Shown piece after piece: positions 7,024 to 15,694 of a stretch of 52,383 nucleotides of DNA. The notes below the pieces were generated by a model that saw only the letters and a program-made list of their open reading frames with translations, did no database searches and had not been told where the DNA came from. Source of the DNA: Alteromonas aquimaris (GTDB lineage Bacteria > Pseudomonadota > Gammaproteobacteria > Enterobacterales > Alteromonadaceae). The position numbers and the translations under genes were made by a program. The stretch's first letter is position 1, and the number at the start of each line of letters is the position of its first letter. The stretch covers positions 1-52,383 of the forward strand of contig NZ_JAPFRD010000004.1 of NCBI RefSeq assembly GCF_026183695.1, in the 5' to 3' direction.

Positions 7024-8526
7024 TTAATGTGGGTCCCGGGTATTCTCTGCCGGACAATAGTGCTGTAAAAAGTCATGATGTGAGGGAAGTTGGTTTACCT
7101 TACGCAAATTCTGCTGTTCTATCTGTGACAGAAAATGTTCCATTTCCTTTTCGCTCATCAAATCCGCAACCGGATGGTGCTGCATGGGGGTTAGTCCCTG
7201 TCCTAACATGACCTGTACCCAGGAGTTTTCGCCGAATAATTCATTCGGCACTTTAAATACCTTGCCGGTTTCTTTGAATAAAGCCAAACGGTGTTTTAAC
7301 GACGCTGGGACAGGCATATTTTTACAATAGCGCCAAAACGGTGAGTCTTCTCGTTGGGTTACATGGTAATGCAGAATAATGAAATCGCGTATATTTAACA
7401 CTTCATGCTGAGTTTGTGCGTTAAACTCATCGATATCAGCTTGTACAATTCCCCGTGCAGGAAACATCTGCAGCAACCTCACAATGCCTCGCTGAATCAA
7501 GTGAATGCTGGTTGATTCCAGTGGTTCTATGAATCCACTGGACAAACCTATCGCAATACAGTTTTTATTCCAGTGTGAACGGCGTTGTCCGGTGCGAAAC
7601 TTAATAACTCTTGGCTCAGTAAGCACTTCACCTTCAATATTATTTAACAGCAGTTGCGTGGCCTTTTCGTCGTTAAGGTAACGGCTGCAATAAACAAGTC
7701 CATTGCCCACGCGATGCTGTAACGGTATCCGCCATTGCCAGCCTGAGGGGTGGGCGATTGAGCGCGTATAAGGGCGTGCTTCTTCTACCGAGGTGGTTTG
7801 TACAGCAATAGCGCGATCGCACGGTAGCCAATGCGTCCAATCGTCATAACCTGTATGCAAGGTTTCTTCAATCAGCAGGGCTCGGAATCCTGTGCAATCT
7901 ATGAATAAATCACCTTCGATTACCTGCCCTGACGCTAACGTTAACGACTTGATAAAGCCAGACTGATGACACAGGCCAACGCGGTCGATTTTACCTTCAA
8001 TACGTTTGGTGCCGTGTTGTTCCGCCATTTCGCGTAAGAATTTTGCATAGCGGGTGGCATCAAGATGAAACGCGTAGTTAAGGCCCATATTGGGTAATAC
8101 CGCAAACTTATTTTGCTGAGCGGCCAACAGTTCAGCGCAATATACTCCGTAATCTTTGGCTAATCCCATCTGCTTTCCTTTCAACCAGAAGTGTTGAAAA
8201 CCTGCTGCCCAGTGATCCTGACCTGTGGTGCCAAATGAGTGGATGTATTTCTCGCCTACAGTTTTCCAATTTTCGAATTCAATGCCAAGTTTAAAAGTCG
8301 CTTGCGTAGCCGCCATGAATTCCTGTTCGTTAATTCCCAATAGTTTATGCAGAGTCAGTAAAGGAGGAATGGTCGCCTCTCCCACCCCCACGGTGCCAAT
8401 AGCGTCTGACTCGACCAACTGAATATCCAGATTCTTCCCCATCAGCTTTGCCAGTGATGCTGCGCACATCCAGCCTGCGGTTCCACCGCCAGCGATGACT
8501 ACACGTTTAATTGGTTGAGCTTGCAT
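7024..8526 (-). CDS. Flavin-dependent tryptophan-halogenase family protein (WxWxIP type)
   Basis: 500 residues, family PF04820. FAD-binding GGGTAGW lies at residues 13-19; the GVGEATIP loop at 47-54; the lysine that forms the Lys-chloramine in PrnA/RebH aligns as K79 in ATFKLGIEF; the WQWRIP motif (WxWxIP) is at 263-268; and GFIEPLEST at 331-339 supplies the conserved Glu region. All hallmarks of FADH2-dependent halogenases are therefore present. It is the last gene of an operon (TonB receptor, halogenase homologue, SapC, Cupin_8, this gene), 21 bases after the Cupin_8 stop, with GAGAGAG as ribosome site. A flavin reductase is not adjacent. In this genomic setting the real substrate, and even halogenation, is unproven: such proteins travel with TonB receptors rather than with classic antibiotic clusters. 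Confidence 0.88.
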   Translation of the reverse strand: MQAQPIKRVVIAGGGTAGWMCAASLAKLMGKNLDIQLVESDAIGTVGVGEATIPPLLTLHKLLGINEQEFMAATQATFKLGIEFENWKTVGEKYIHSFGTTGQDHWAAGFQHFWLKGKQMGLAKDYGVYCAELLAAQQNKFAVLPNMGLNYAFHLDATRYAKFLREMAEQHGTKRIEGKIDRVGLCHQSGFIKSLTLASGQVIEGDLFIDCTGFRALLIEETLHTGYDDWTHWLPCDRAIAVQTTSVEEARPYTRSIAHPSGWQWRIPLQHRVGNGLVYCSRYLNDEKATQLLLNNIEGEVLTEPRVIKFRTGQRRSHWNKNCIAIGLSSGFIEPLESTSIHLIQRGIVRLLQMFPARGIVQADIDEFNAQTQHEVLNIRDFIILHYHVTQREDSPFWRYCKNMPVPASLKHRLALFKETGKVFKVPNELFGENSWVQVMLGQGLTPMQHHPVADLMSEKEMEHFLSQIEQQNLRKVNQLPSHHDFLQHYCPAENTRDPH

Positions 8527-8547
8527 GGAAAAGTCTCTCTCATAAAA

Positions 8548-9546
8548 TTAACGGTTAAGCTTATTCAGCAATTCAGCGCGTAGTTGACGCGCTTGTGTTT
8601 CGTCAATCCCACCCGCAATTCCTTGCTGAGGCCTGGGAATATGGGCCAGATGTTCATCACTATTATTGAACACGAAATGTTCGAAGTGGCTTCGCCAGGC
8701 TTGTTTTTGCGCTTCGGGTAATTGTCCGATAGAAAGCATCGCCAGCTTTAATGCCAGCATTGGGTTGCCAAGGTATCCTGGAGAAGTACGCCACCAGTAA
8801 TTTACTAACCCATTCACCTGACTCAAGCCTTCGACGTGATGCCACCACATGCTGGGAATGATGATCCCGTCGCCGGGTGCTAACTCAGCTACAACAGCAT
8901 TCTTGAGTGCTTCTTCAAAGCGCGGGTAGGTGGAAAAGTCAGGCGCATGAAAGTCTACTAAACTAATTGCCTGTCCAGCGGGGGTGTAGTCTAACGGCCC
9001 GATATACAGGTTTTCCAACTGGTCGGGTGGAAACAGTGTAAAACGCCTGTTACCCGCCACTACAACGGCCAAATTTTGTGGAAAATCACAGTGTGCCGCT
9101 ATCCGACTCTGATTGCCGAGCCACAAGCTTACCAAAGGGTCAATGCCGGTGAGTGAGATGGGATTTTCCGACCTCAACTTCGGAAACCAGCGGTCCACCA
9201 TGGTGGAGCCCATGTAGAGCAGTTTCTTATGCTCAACTAATCTATTACAAAACGCCGAGAAGTCACATTGTGCGGGTTGAAAGTTGAAGCCTGTAAGATC
9301 TTTATTGTAAAAAACCCGATTATCTTCTTCCGCGAGTCCTTCGTAGATAACCACCGGCTCACCGCTATGATATTCAGTAAGCTTAGCTAAAAAAGCGGCG
9401 TGACTGGTCTTTTCTGCCGTCACTAACGGCCAGCTGTCTGCAAGTCCTCGCAGCACCAGCGGTTTACTACTTAGCAATATATCTTTGCTAAGCTCACTGT
9501 CGCCCGAGCAAACATGTTCAGCCACTTTTTGGTCGATGTTTATCAT
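8548..9546 (-). CDS. Cupin_8 / JmjC-like Fe(II)-2OG oxygenase homologue
   Basis: 332 residues from the ATG at 9546, chosen because it overlaps the stop of the SapC gene as TAATG, the classic arrangement for coupled translation. A longer frame continues upstream but would run through sapC. The N-terminus KPLVLRGLADSWP is typical of Cupin_8 proteins. The iron-binding facial triad is visible as H-x-D in AAHCDFPQNLAVV and the later His in MWWHHVEGL, with GRRF-like GNRRFTLFPP between. Related enzymes hydroxylate protein or small-molecule substrates using 2-oxoglutarate. The gene lies between SapC and a halogenase homologue, as in other alteromonad and xanthomonad TonB-receptor operons, but its substrate is not known. 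Confidence 0.85.
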   Translation of the reverse strand: MINIDQKVAEHVCSGDSELSKDILLSSKPLVLRGLADSWPLVTAEKTSHAAFLAKLTEYHSGEPVVIYEGLAEEDNRVFYNKDLTGFNFQPAQCDFSAFCNRLVEHKKLLYMGSTMVDRWFPKLRSENPISLTGIDPLVSLWLGNQSRIAAHCDFPQNLAVVVAGNRRFTLFPPDQLENLYIGPLDYTPAGQAISLVDFHAPDFSTYPRFEEALKNAVVAELAPGDGIIIPSMWWHHVEGLSQVNGLVNYWWRTSPGYLGNPMLALKLAMLSIGQLPEAQKQAWRSHFEHFVFNNSDEHLAHIPRPQQGIAGGIDETQARQLRAELLNKLNR

Positions 9547-10250
9547 TAGCTGAGATTTAACAGCTTGTTCTTCCGACTGACTAGTTCGGCAAATTTTGCT
9601 TGCGATGCCAACATCATGTAAATTGGGCCAACATACCCTTTTGTGCGTAATGTTGCCCATTGTGCGTCGGCTAGCCCGTTAAGTGTATCCTCGTTGATTG
9701 TGTAAAAACCAAGTAGCTGATGTTGAGAACCATCGTTGAGAGTTACATCCAGCGTAAAGGATTCAACTAATTTAAATTCCAATAAACAATCGACAAAACC
9801 TTTGTTTTCCTCAACCCCGTGGTGCAAGGTTTCCAACATACCACTAACCTTTTCAAGGTAAGGCGCGTGACCACCAAATTCCAAAAATAGAGGCTCACCC
9901 TCATTCCCTATGCGGGGGCTATCCATATCAATATTCACCACCCGCTGCTGATCCTGCAACCCTATTGAAAAGGGTTGTCTGGCAACGTTTAAGGGAATAT
10001 ACCCTGCATCCCATTTATCATCAGTGAGAAATAGATTTTCTTGCTGCTGGAAGCCGAATAACACAACCGGATACAATTGCCCAGTGTCCGCATCCTTGTG
10101 AAACACAATTGGATAATAAGCCTGGGCAGAACGAAACTCACTGGGAAAGCTCAGCGAGAACATTACGTTATCACCTAGCTGGGCACTGCGCTGCGTATTC
10201 ACTTTTAAATCTTTGTGGCTGACATTATTTAATCTTTCAATTGTTGCCAT
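9546..10250 (-). CDS. SapC family protein
   Basis: 234 residues matching the SapC family (PF07277): FSLSFPSEFRSAQAYYPIVFH, then YPVVLFGFQQQENLFL and the WDAGYIPLNVARQPF segment typical of it. SapC was first tied to S-layer or paracrystalline surface-protein export, but in TonB-receptor operons its job is unknown. It has no signal peptide. AGGGTG precedes the ATG. It starts 8 bases after the upstream halogenase homologue and its stop overlaps the Cupin_8 start, so the three are one transcription unit. Confidence 0.85.
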   Translation of the reverse strand: MATIERLNNVSHKDLKVNTQRSAQLGDNVMFSLSFPSEFRSAQAYYPIVFHKDADTGQLYPVVLFGFQQQENLFLTDDKWDAGYIPLNVARQPFSIGLQDQQRVVNIDMDSPRIGNEGEPLFLEFGGHAPYLEKVSGMLETLHHGVEENKGFVDCLLEFKLVESFTLDVTLNDGSQHQLLGFYTINEDTLNGLADAQWATLRTKGYVGPIYMMLASQAKFAELVSRKNKLLNLS

Positions 10251-10258
10251 AGGACACC

Positions 10259-11797
10259 CTAAATTGTTTGCATTCCATGGGAATGAATTTGCTTAAGTAA
10301 CGCTCGATTACCAGGCAATCCAGCCTTAAGTTGTTGTTTTCGCACTGCAGTTTGTTGAAAGTGTTGCATCGCACGTTGCTGATTGTTTTGCTTAACTGGT
10401 TGTCTTTTTAACTCTGACATATGCCGAAGACCAAGCAACACATACTGAAAACTGGCTGCTGGAAAAAGCTCTTCAGCCATCGGCACATCGTAGCGACTAG
10501 GAAGATGAGTGCGCCATACTTCAAGCATTTCAGCAAGCGAGTCAGAAATCGTCTCACGCGAGCGGTTATCTCGCCAGTAATCAGAGTCATTTCGTTCTGA
10601 CAGCACATAATGAAGCTTGAGAAAATCCATTATACGTTGCCATCTGTAGTGAAAAGTTTGATTGAATCTTTTGGCAGTAATCGTCATGTGGAACGGGTCT
10701 CGCGGGAGTTGCTCGCTAACAAATTTTGCCGCCAGCTCCACCATTACCAACGCTGAGGCTTCAAGGGGCTCTATAAAGCCGGCTGCCATCCCTATACCTA
10801 CGCAGTTATGCACCCAAAATTTTTCCCTGTACCCAGGTCGAATAGGAATTTTGCGAAACTCCACCTCGTTCGCCTGCTGACCAATATAGTGGCGTAATTC
10901 CCGTTCAGCGTCTTCATCACTGATGTGCGATGAAGAATATACATAACCAATCCCTCGTCTAGACTGTAGGCCTATATCCCAAATCCACCCATTCGATTGT
11001 GCGGTCGCCAACGTGGCGGAGGCAATTTCTGCATCAGGGTCGGCATAATCCACTTGCGCGGCTAGTGCAGTGTCATTGAATAATATATGACGTTGTTCAA
11101 TAAATTTGGTGGCGTAGTGTTGTCCCAGTAACAACGATGCAAATCCGGAGCAATCAATAAACAGATCGGCTTCAATGACACCGTGCCTGGCTGTTTCTAC
11201 TGAACGTATAGGTTGATTTTTCTCACCTTGAACCGCCACCACATCATCCAGAATATGTGTGACTCCTAATTGCTTCACAGCGTGTTGCTGCAACAGGTGG
11301 ACGAACTTCCCTGCATCAAGGTGATAGCCATAATTATTCACAAAGGCATAAGCAGGGGTGGTGATTTGTTTAGGGGCAAGCCCTGCCTCAATCATTGCCG
11401 GTTGAGCAGATACCGCATGGGCAAACTCCACATTTTCACTGTGGGCAAACCAGTATGGAGCGATATCGAATTCAGCAGCCGCAACGGGTGCGGTGAAGGG
11501 ATGATGATAATGATTTGGCTGACTAGATGAGCTCCAATTATGAAACCAGGAGCCTTGTTTAAAACTGGCATTACACTTAACTATAAAGTCGGTTTCATCA
11601 ATGCCAATACGTTGCAGTGTACTGCGCATGGAGGGCCAGGTCCCCTCCCCTACGCCTATATGTTTGACATTGGGCGATTCGACCAGACTAATTTGAACAC
11701 TTTTGTCAAAACGATAATCTGCAGCGAGTAAACCTGCAGTTAACCACCCAGCGGAACCTCCGCCGACAATCAAAATCTTTTTCACAGAAGTATTCAT
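10259..11797 (-). CDS. Flavin-dependent halogenase family protein (WIWDIG variant)
   Basis: 512 residues from the ATG at 11797; a TTG nine codons earlier is possible but gives an unlikely N-terminus. PF04820 features: VGGGSAGW (11-18), GVGEGTWP (48-55), K80 in NASFKQGSW at the catalytic-lysine position, and GFIEPLEAS near residue 345. The WxWxIP motif is altered: the matching stretch reads GWIWDIGLQSRRGIGYVYSS, with Gly in place of Pro. That separates it from its paralogue at 7024-8526 and suggests a different substrate or reaction. It is the first enzyme gene after the TonB receptor, separated from it by an intrinsic terminator (11827-11856) that should reduce its expression relative to the receptor. 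Confidence 0.86.
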   Translation of the reverse strand: MNTSVKKILIVGGGSAGWLTAGLLAADYRFDKSVQISLVESPNVKHIGVGEGTWPSMRSTLQRIGIDETDFIVKCNASFKQGSWFHNWSSSSQPNHYHHPFTAPVAAAEFDIAPYWFAHSENVEFAHAVSAQPAMIEAGLAPKQITTPAYAFVNNYGYHLDAGKFVHLLQQHAVKQLGVTHILDDVVAVQGEKNQPIRSVETARHGVIEADLFIDCSGFASLLLGQHYATKFIEQRHILFNDTALAAQVDYADPDAEIASATLATAQSNGWIWDIGLQSRRGIGYVYSSSHISDEDAERELRHYIGQQANEVEFRKIPIRPGYREKFWVHNCVGIGMAAGFIEPLEASALVMVELAAKFVSEQLPRDPFHMTITAKRFNQTFHYRWQRIMDFLKLHYVLSERNDSDYWRDNRSRETISDSLAEMLEVWRTHLPSRYDVPMAEELFPAASFQYVLLGLRHMSELKRQPVKQNNQQRAMQHFQQTAVRKQQLKAGLPGNRALLKQIHSHGMQTI

Positions 11798-11826
11798 CAA
11801 AACTACTATACAACGTTGTAGCAATT

Positions 11827-11856
11827 AAAAGTAGCCATCATTTGATGGCTACTTTT
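11827..11856 (-). terminator. Intrinsic terminator between TonB receptor and halogenase operon genes
   Basis: AAAAGTAGCCATCA and TGATGGCTACTTTT form a perfect 14-bp stem, symmetric enough to end in a U-run on either strand. On the minus strand it lies 20 bases after the receptor stop and 29 bases before the halogenase start. It probably lets only part of the transcription continue into the enzyme genes. Confidence 0.8.
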
Positions 11857-11875
11857 GGGTTACCAAAACAGGTAA

Positions 11876-14848
11876 TTAAAACGTGTAACGAGCGCCGATA
11901 TTATAGCGAGGACCCGTTTCAGTATAGCTGACTAACTGACGCGAGTTACGTTCATGTGAGCGAACTGCTTCATCGGTCACGTTCAATGCTTCAATAAAGA
12001 AGGTCAGATTTTCGTTGAAAGCATAGCTGGCGTTGACGTCCCACTGACCATAGTCTTCAACAAAGATAGGGCTTCGTAATCCTAGTGCGTTACCATCATT
12101 CGCTAGGAACTTATCGCGCCAGTTATAGGCAACTCGTACCTGAATACCGTCTTTATCATAGAAACCGATAAAGTTGGCTGAATCACTGATACCGAGTAAG
12201 CCACTTTGGGGTTCCAGGCTGGCTACATCATACTCAAAATCAGAGTTTACGATAGTAGCGTTAGCGATAACGCCAAAGCCCGATTCGCCAAACAAGTGCT
12301 GAACTGCCAGTTCCCAACCGTAAGTGTTTTCTTCCTTGCCGTTAATCGGCACGTTGATGGTGAATTCTGCCGCAGGATCTTCTCCTGGTACACCCAGAAT
12401 AAAGCCATCGGCATTAACCGTATTTGGGTAGTTCTCTATGATGTAGTTACGAATATCCGTATTGGTGGCTCCCGCACCAAGAGCGGCCACGGCTTCATTG
12501 TAACGTGCGCCCTGAGCAGGGTGTGGCAAATCAAACGTAGTTTCAGTAATTTGTCCGGTTGCAGTAAAGTTTTTCCCATCTTTGGTAAAGTAACCGATGG
12601 ATGCGTAACTGCCTTCGTCGTAATACCATTCCAGGGCCAGGTCAAAGTTAGTTGATTCAAACGGCTTCAGGCCAGGGTTACCCTGAGAACCAGTACCACC
12701 GTTTATACGCACCAGTGAGTCGACTGTTTTGCCCCCTTGAATGAAACCATAGCCAGGACGCGACATGGTTTTACCATAGGAAGCACGCAGCATTAGTTCA
12801 TCGGTCAGGTCTAAATTGAAATCAATGCTTGGTAAGAAGTTCTCGTAACTTCCTTCCAGCGTAGTAAAGTCCTGTTCACCTGAGGGGATAAGTGAAAACT
12901 CATTATCACCAGCCCATGCAATATTGGTGTAGGTTGGAACCAACGCGCTCGAGGTAACATCGGTCTCTTCATATCGAGCGCCCACCGCCATGCGCCATGT
13001 CATTGAACCCAAGTCACCTGAAAGGTTTGCTTGTAAGTAAACTGCATCAATGTCTTCTTGAGTACGACGATCTGTGGTCATATCAGAAGACGCACAGAAT
13101 GAGGTGCCGCAATCACCTACCGGGCCCAACGCACCGTATGTACGATCAGCGATTTCTCGAATGGTGTTGAAATCCCACACGAAAAACTCTGGCTGTAACG
13201 CAGGATCGCTGCTGGTATCATTATCGAATCGGCTGGCAATATCCTGGCGTGTGAACACAGATGGGTCGATGTCGCCCGCTTCGCCCAGACCACCCCAGTT
13301 ATCCTGTTGCACGTTTGAGAAGGCAGAGCGGTTTTTCATTTCAGATGTGCTGTAGCCAAAATCAACGCTTTCCAGTACGCCTGCATCAAAGGCGTAACTA
13401 CCACTGATCTGAGCTTGTTGGATATCACTACGCATCTGGCTGTTACGGAATGAACTTCCCGTTACACGCACATCCTGTGGGCGAATGTTGGATACGCCTT
13501 CTGGATATGTAATATTCAGCACGGGGAAATCCGCACTAAAGTCGGTTGTTGTAACAGAACGGACCCATGTTGCCGTACCAATGACGTTGTTACTGCCGTA
13601 GGGGCTGTTAGGTAAAGATTCAGCAGAAGAATCATGAATATCAAACACTAACTCAAGGTTGCTATTCACTTCCCATTCGACGTTAAAGCCAACTGATTTG
13701 TTTTCATTAACGGTTGAGAACTGACCTGCGCCCATAGCTAAGTCGCCAGGCGCACCGAAGGCTTCAGAATAAACTAATGGTGCCACAGCAGGCCCATCTG
13801 TGAACACAGCACGTGACGGCCCAAAATTGTACCAGGCCGACACGTCATTGTAGCGGTCGTCAACCTCATTTTTTGCATAAGTGTAATCCAGTGTAGTGGT
13901 AATATTGTCCACCGGACGATACTGCAGAGTTAACTGACCATTGGTTCTGACACGCTCGATTTCATGGAAGTTGTAGCCAACACTCTGCGGCACGCTATAA
14001 ACGTCACTTTCTTCAGGGTAATTTTCGTAAGCGTTGTCACCATCCGGAATTAACCCACCCCAATCAGCATTACCACCCGCCCAGTCAAAGCCGTTTATGT
14101 TACCAGGAAACGTTCTCCAACCACCGGTACTGGCTTGAGCATAACCGCTATCACGTTTTTGATAAGACCCAGAAATCGCCACACCAAAAGTATCATCAGC
14201 AAAAGTGTTGCTGTATAAACCGGATAACTCAGGGGTAATTGAATCACCTTCGTCAGAAGATTCATCAACAACTCCTTTCACGCCAAATGTAGCTTTTAAG
14301 CCAGGAGAATTTAGCGGCTTGGTGGTAAGAATATTAATTGTCGCGCCCATACCACCTGTTGGTACGTGTGCTTTACCTGTTTTGTAAAGTTCGACACCAG
14401 CAATACCTTCAGAGGCGATATTGGCAAAGTCGAATGAACGGGAAGTCGATGCAGAAGTGGCTTCAAGGGATGATGCAGGCATGTGTCGGCCATTCAGCAA
14501 CACCAGGTTGTAGTCAGGACCGAAACCACGCACGGTAACCTTACTACCTTCACCATTTTGGCGATCAATCGATACACCGGTAATACGTTGCAACGATTCC
14601 GCCAGGTTGGTGTCTGGGAATTTACCCATTTCTTCTGCTGAGATTGCGTCTACAATCCCCTGAGAAGCGCGTTTAACATCCATCGAACGGATAACAGAAC
14701 CGCGTATACCTGACACTTCGATAACTTCTACCATATCGTTATCGGCGTCTGCGGTTGCTTCCTGGGCTATCGCAGAATGCATTGTCGCACCTAGCAACAA
14801 CGACATACTGGTAGCAATTCTAGTTTTTTTAAATAAGTTTTGTTTCAT
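11876..14848 (-). CDS. TonB-dependent receptor (Xanthomonas/Caulobacter type)
   Basis: 990 residues from the ATG at 14848, chosen for its AGGGG ribosome site and because the next residues form a signal peptide (MKQNLFKKTRIATSMSLLLG, cut after AIAQ). The TonB box region is DMVEVIEVSGIRGSV. The plug domain follows (FPDTNLAESLQRITGVSIDR, VTVRGFGPDYNLVLLNGRHM) and then a 22-strand barrel ending in YNIGARYTF. Size and the IRGSVIRSMDVKR signature are those of the large receptors of alteromonads, xanthomonads and caulobacters, often for oligosaccharides. It heads an operon with two halogenase homologues, SapC and Cupin_8. A LacI-type operator at its promoter points to sugar-controlled expression. 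The ligand is not identifiable here. Confidence 0.92.
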   Translation of the reverse strand: MKQNLFKKTRIATSMSLLLGATMHSAIAQEATADADNDMVEVIEVSGIRGSVIRSMDVKRASQGIVDAISAEEMGKFPDTNLAESLQRITGVSIDRQNGEGSKVTVRGFGPDYNLVLLNGRHMPASSLEATSASTSRSFDFANIASEGIAGVELYKTGKAHVPTGGMGATINILTTKPLNSPGLKATFGVKGVVDESSDEGDSITPELSGLYSNTFADDTFGVAISGSYQKRDSGYAQASTGGWRTFPGNINGFDWAGGNADWGGLIPDGDNAYENYPEESDVYSVPQSVGYNFHEIERVRTNGQLTLQYRPVDNITTTLDYTYAKNEVDDRYNDVSAWYNFGPSRAVFTDGPAVAPLVYSEAFGAPGDLAMGAGQFSTVNENKSVGFNVEWEVNSNLELVFDIHDSSAESLPNSPYGSNNVIGTATWVRSVTTTDFSADFPVLNITYPEGVSNIRPQDVRVTGSSFRNSQMRSDIQQAQISGSYAFDAGVLESVDFGYSTSEMKNRSAFSNVQQDNWGGLGEAGDIDPSVFTRQDIASRFDNDTSSDPALQPEFFVWDFNTIREIADRTYGALGPVGDCGTSFCASSDMTTDRRTQEDIDAVYLQANLSGDLGSMTWRMAVGARYEETDVTSSALVPTYTNIAWAGDNEFSLIPSGEQDFTTLEGSYENFLPSIDFNLDLTDELMLRASYGKTMSRPGYGFIQGGKTVDSLVRINGGTGSQGNPGLKPFESTNFDLALEWYYDEGSYASIGYFTKDGKNFTATGQITETTFDLPHPAQGARYNEAVAALGAGATNTDIRNYIIENYPNTVNADGFILGVPGEDPAAEFTINVPINGKEENTYGWELAVQHLFGESGFGVIANATIVNSDFEYDVASLEPQSGLLGISDSANFIGFYDKDGIQVRVAYNWRDKFLANDGNALGLRSPIFVEDYGQWDVNASYAFNENLTFFIEALNVTDEAVRSHERNSRQLVSYTETGPRYNIGARYTF

Positions 14849-15085
14849 GTGTGTCCCCTGATGCTGTTGCATCTAGTTGCCAATACTTTCTGAACTTTTA
14901 AGCCCTTACTTCTTACTTCTTACTTAATACTCAAGCAAATCGATAACAATGTACGCGCTCTCATATCTTAAGTAACATAAATGGCGATGTGCCTTTACCT
15001 ATAGTCCACTAGGGGACAAGTCAGCACTCGCCTAATTATAGCTCAAGTTAAATTGTTAATATTTCGCAGAAGGAAAAAACAATTT

Positions 15086-15099
15086 TGTAAACGCTTACA
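15086..15099. promoter_or_regulatory. LacI-family operator
   Basis: TGTAAACGCTTACA fits the LacI/GalR-family consensus TGNAANCGNTTNCA at every fixed position. It sits directly over the predicted start point of the TonB-receptor operon, an ideal place for repression. No LacI-family regulator gene is in the window. Confidence 0.75.
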
Positions 15100-15106
15100 T
15101 TTTTAT

Positions 15107-15135
15107 AATTTAGACTTTTATTTTTTGTGATGCAA
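15107..15135 (-). promoter_or_regulatory. Predicted sigma-70 promoter of the TonB receptor operon
   Basis: On the minus strand TTGCAT (-35, 15135-15130) and TAAATT (-10, 15112-15107) are separated by exactly 17 bases. The predicted start point near 15100 abuts the LacI-type operator. The leader to the ATG at 14848 would be about 250 bases. Confidence 0.5.
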
Positions 15136-15694
15136 GTGTTTTTTTTTTGTTAAAACGGCGCCGGTAGCGATAATTTTCGTTTACGTAAATTTAACCAGCA
15201 GCTGGAAAAATAGGGGGTGCAGATAAATATATCCTTCGCCGGTGAGCGGATGGCAGAATCACAGCTAAGAGTAACTCCTTTAGTATGTATGAAACTACTG
15301 CAGTCAAATCCTAAGTGAGAATATGGCAAAAAGAACCGTTGCTTTTTACCCCAAATATAACATACCCGACTTTCTGTGCACGTCGAGACCTGGGAGCATA
15401 CCTTAGATAGGCGCGGATTTTGTTCAATCCTCCCTTACAACAGCAAGGGAGCTTGGGGGTCGAAAGAGTATGTCGCCTGCCGCCTCCATACAGTTATTAC
15501 TTTTTCTCCGCGCTATCGGCAGAGAGCTATTCCTTCTGCCGTAGTTTGGCTCCATATTTACCTCAATAGGATTTGGTGAACTTTTTTACACGGAATACTC
15601 TGGCTGCATGGCTACCTACGGTGCGCAACTACTATGTAAGCATTACAACACGTCAGGACCGCGCCTTAAGGCCTATTTCTCGTGATGTTAATTA

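Larger units (their letters stand above)
14849..15694. other. Intergenic region with TonB-receptor promoter
   Basis: About 850 bases. The left part is the 250-base untranslated leader of the TonB receptor transcript with promoter and operator (15086-15135), plus a 10-bp palindrome TTTACGTAAA at 15180-15189. From about 15240 to 15690 only short frames without ribosome sites exist; this may be the decayed 5' part of the response-regulator pseudogene or a lost neighbour. Confidence 0.5.

Noticed and set aside
8548..9660. Longer Cupin_8 start at 9660.
   Set aside because: It would add 38 residues read through the sapC gene with no domain content; the TAATG overlap at 9546 is the natural start.
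7024..11797. Classical halogenated antibiotic (pyrrolnitrin/rebeccamycin-like) gene cluster.
   Set aside because: No other biosynthetic core enzyme, and the operon has the TonB receptor/SapC/Cupin_8 makeup and a LacI-type operator; the halogenase family alone does not make such a cluster.
15376..15579. 67-codon frame in the TonB/regulator intergenic region.
   Set aside because: No ribosome site, no recognisable domain, and lies in a region with decayed DNA.
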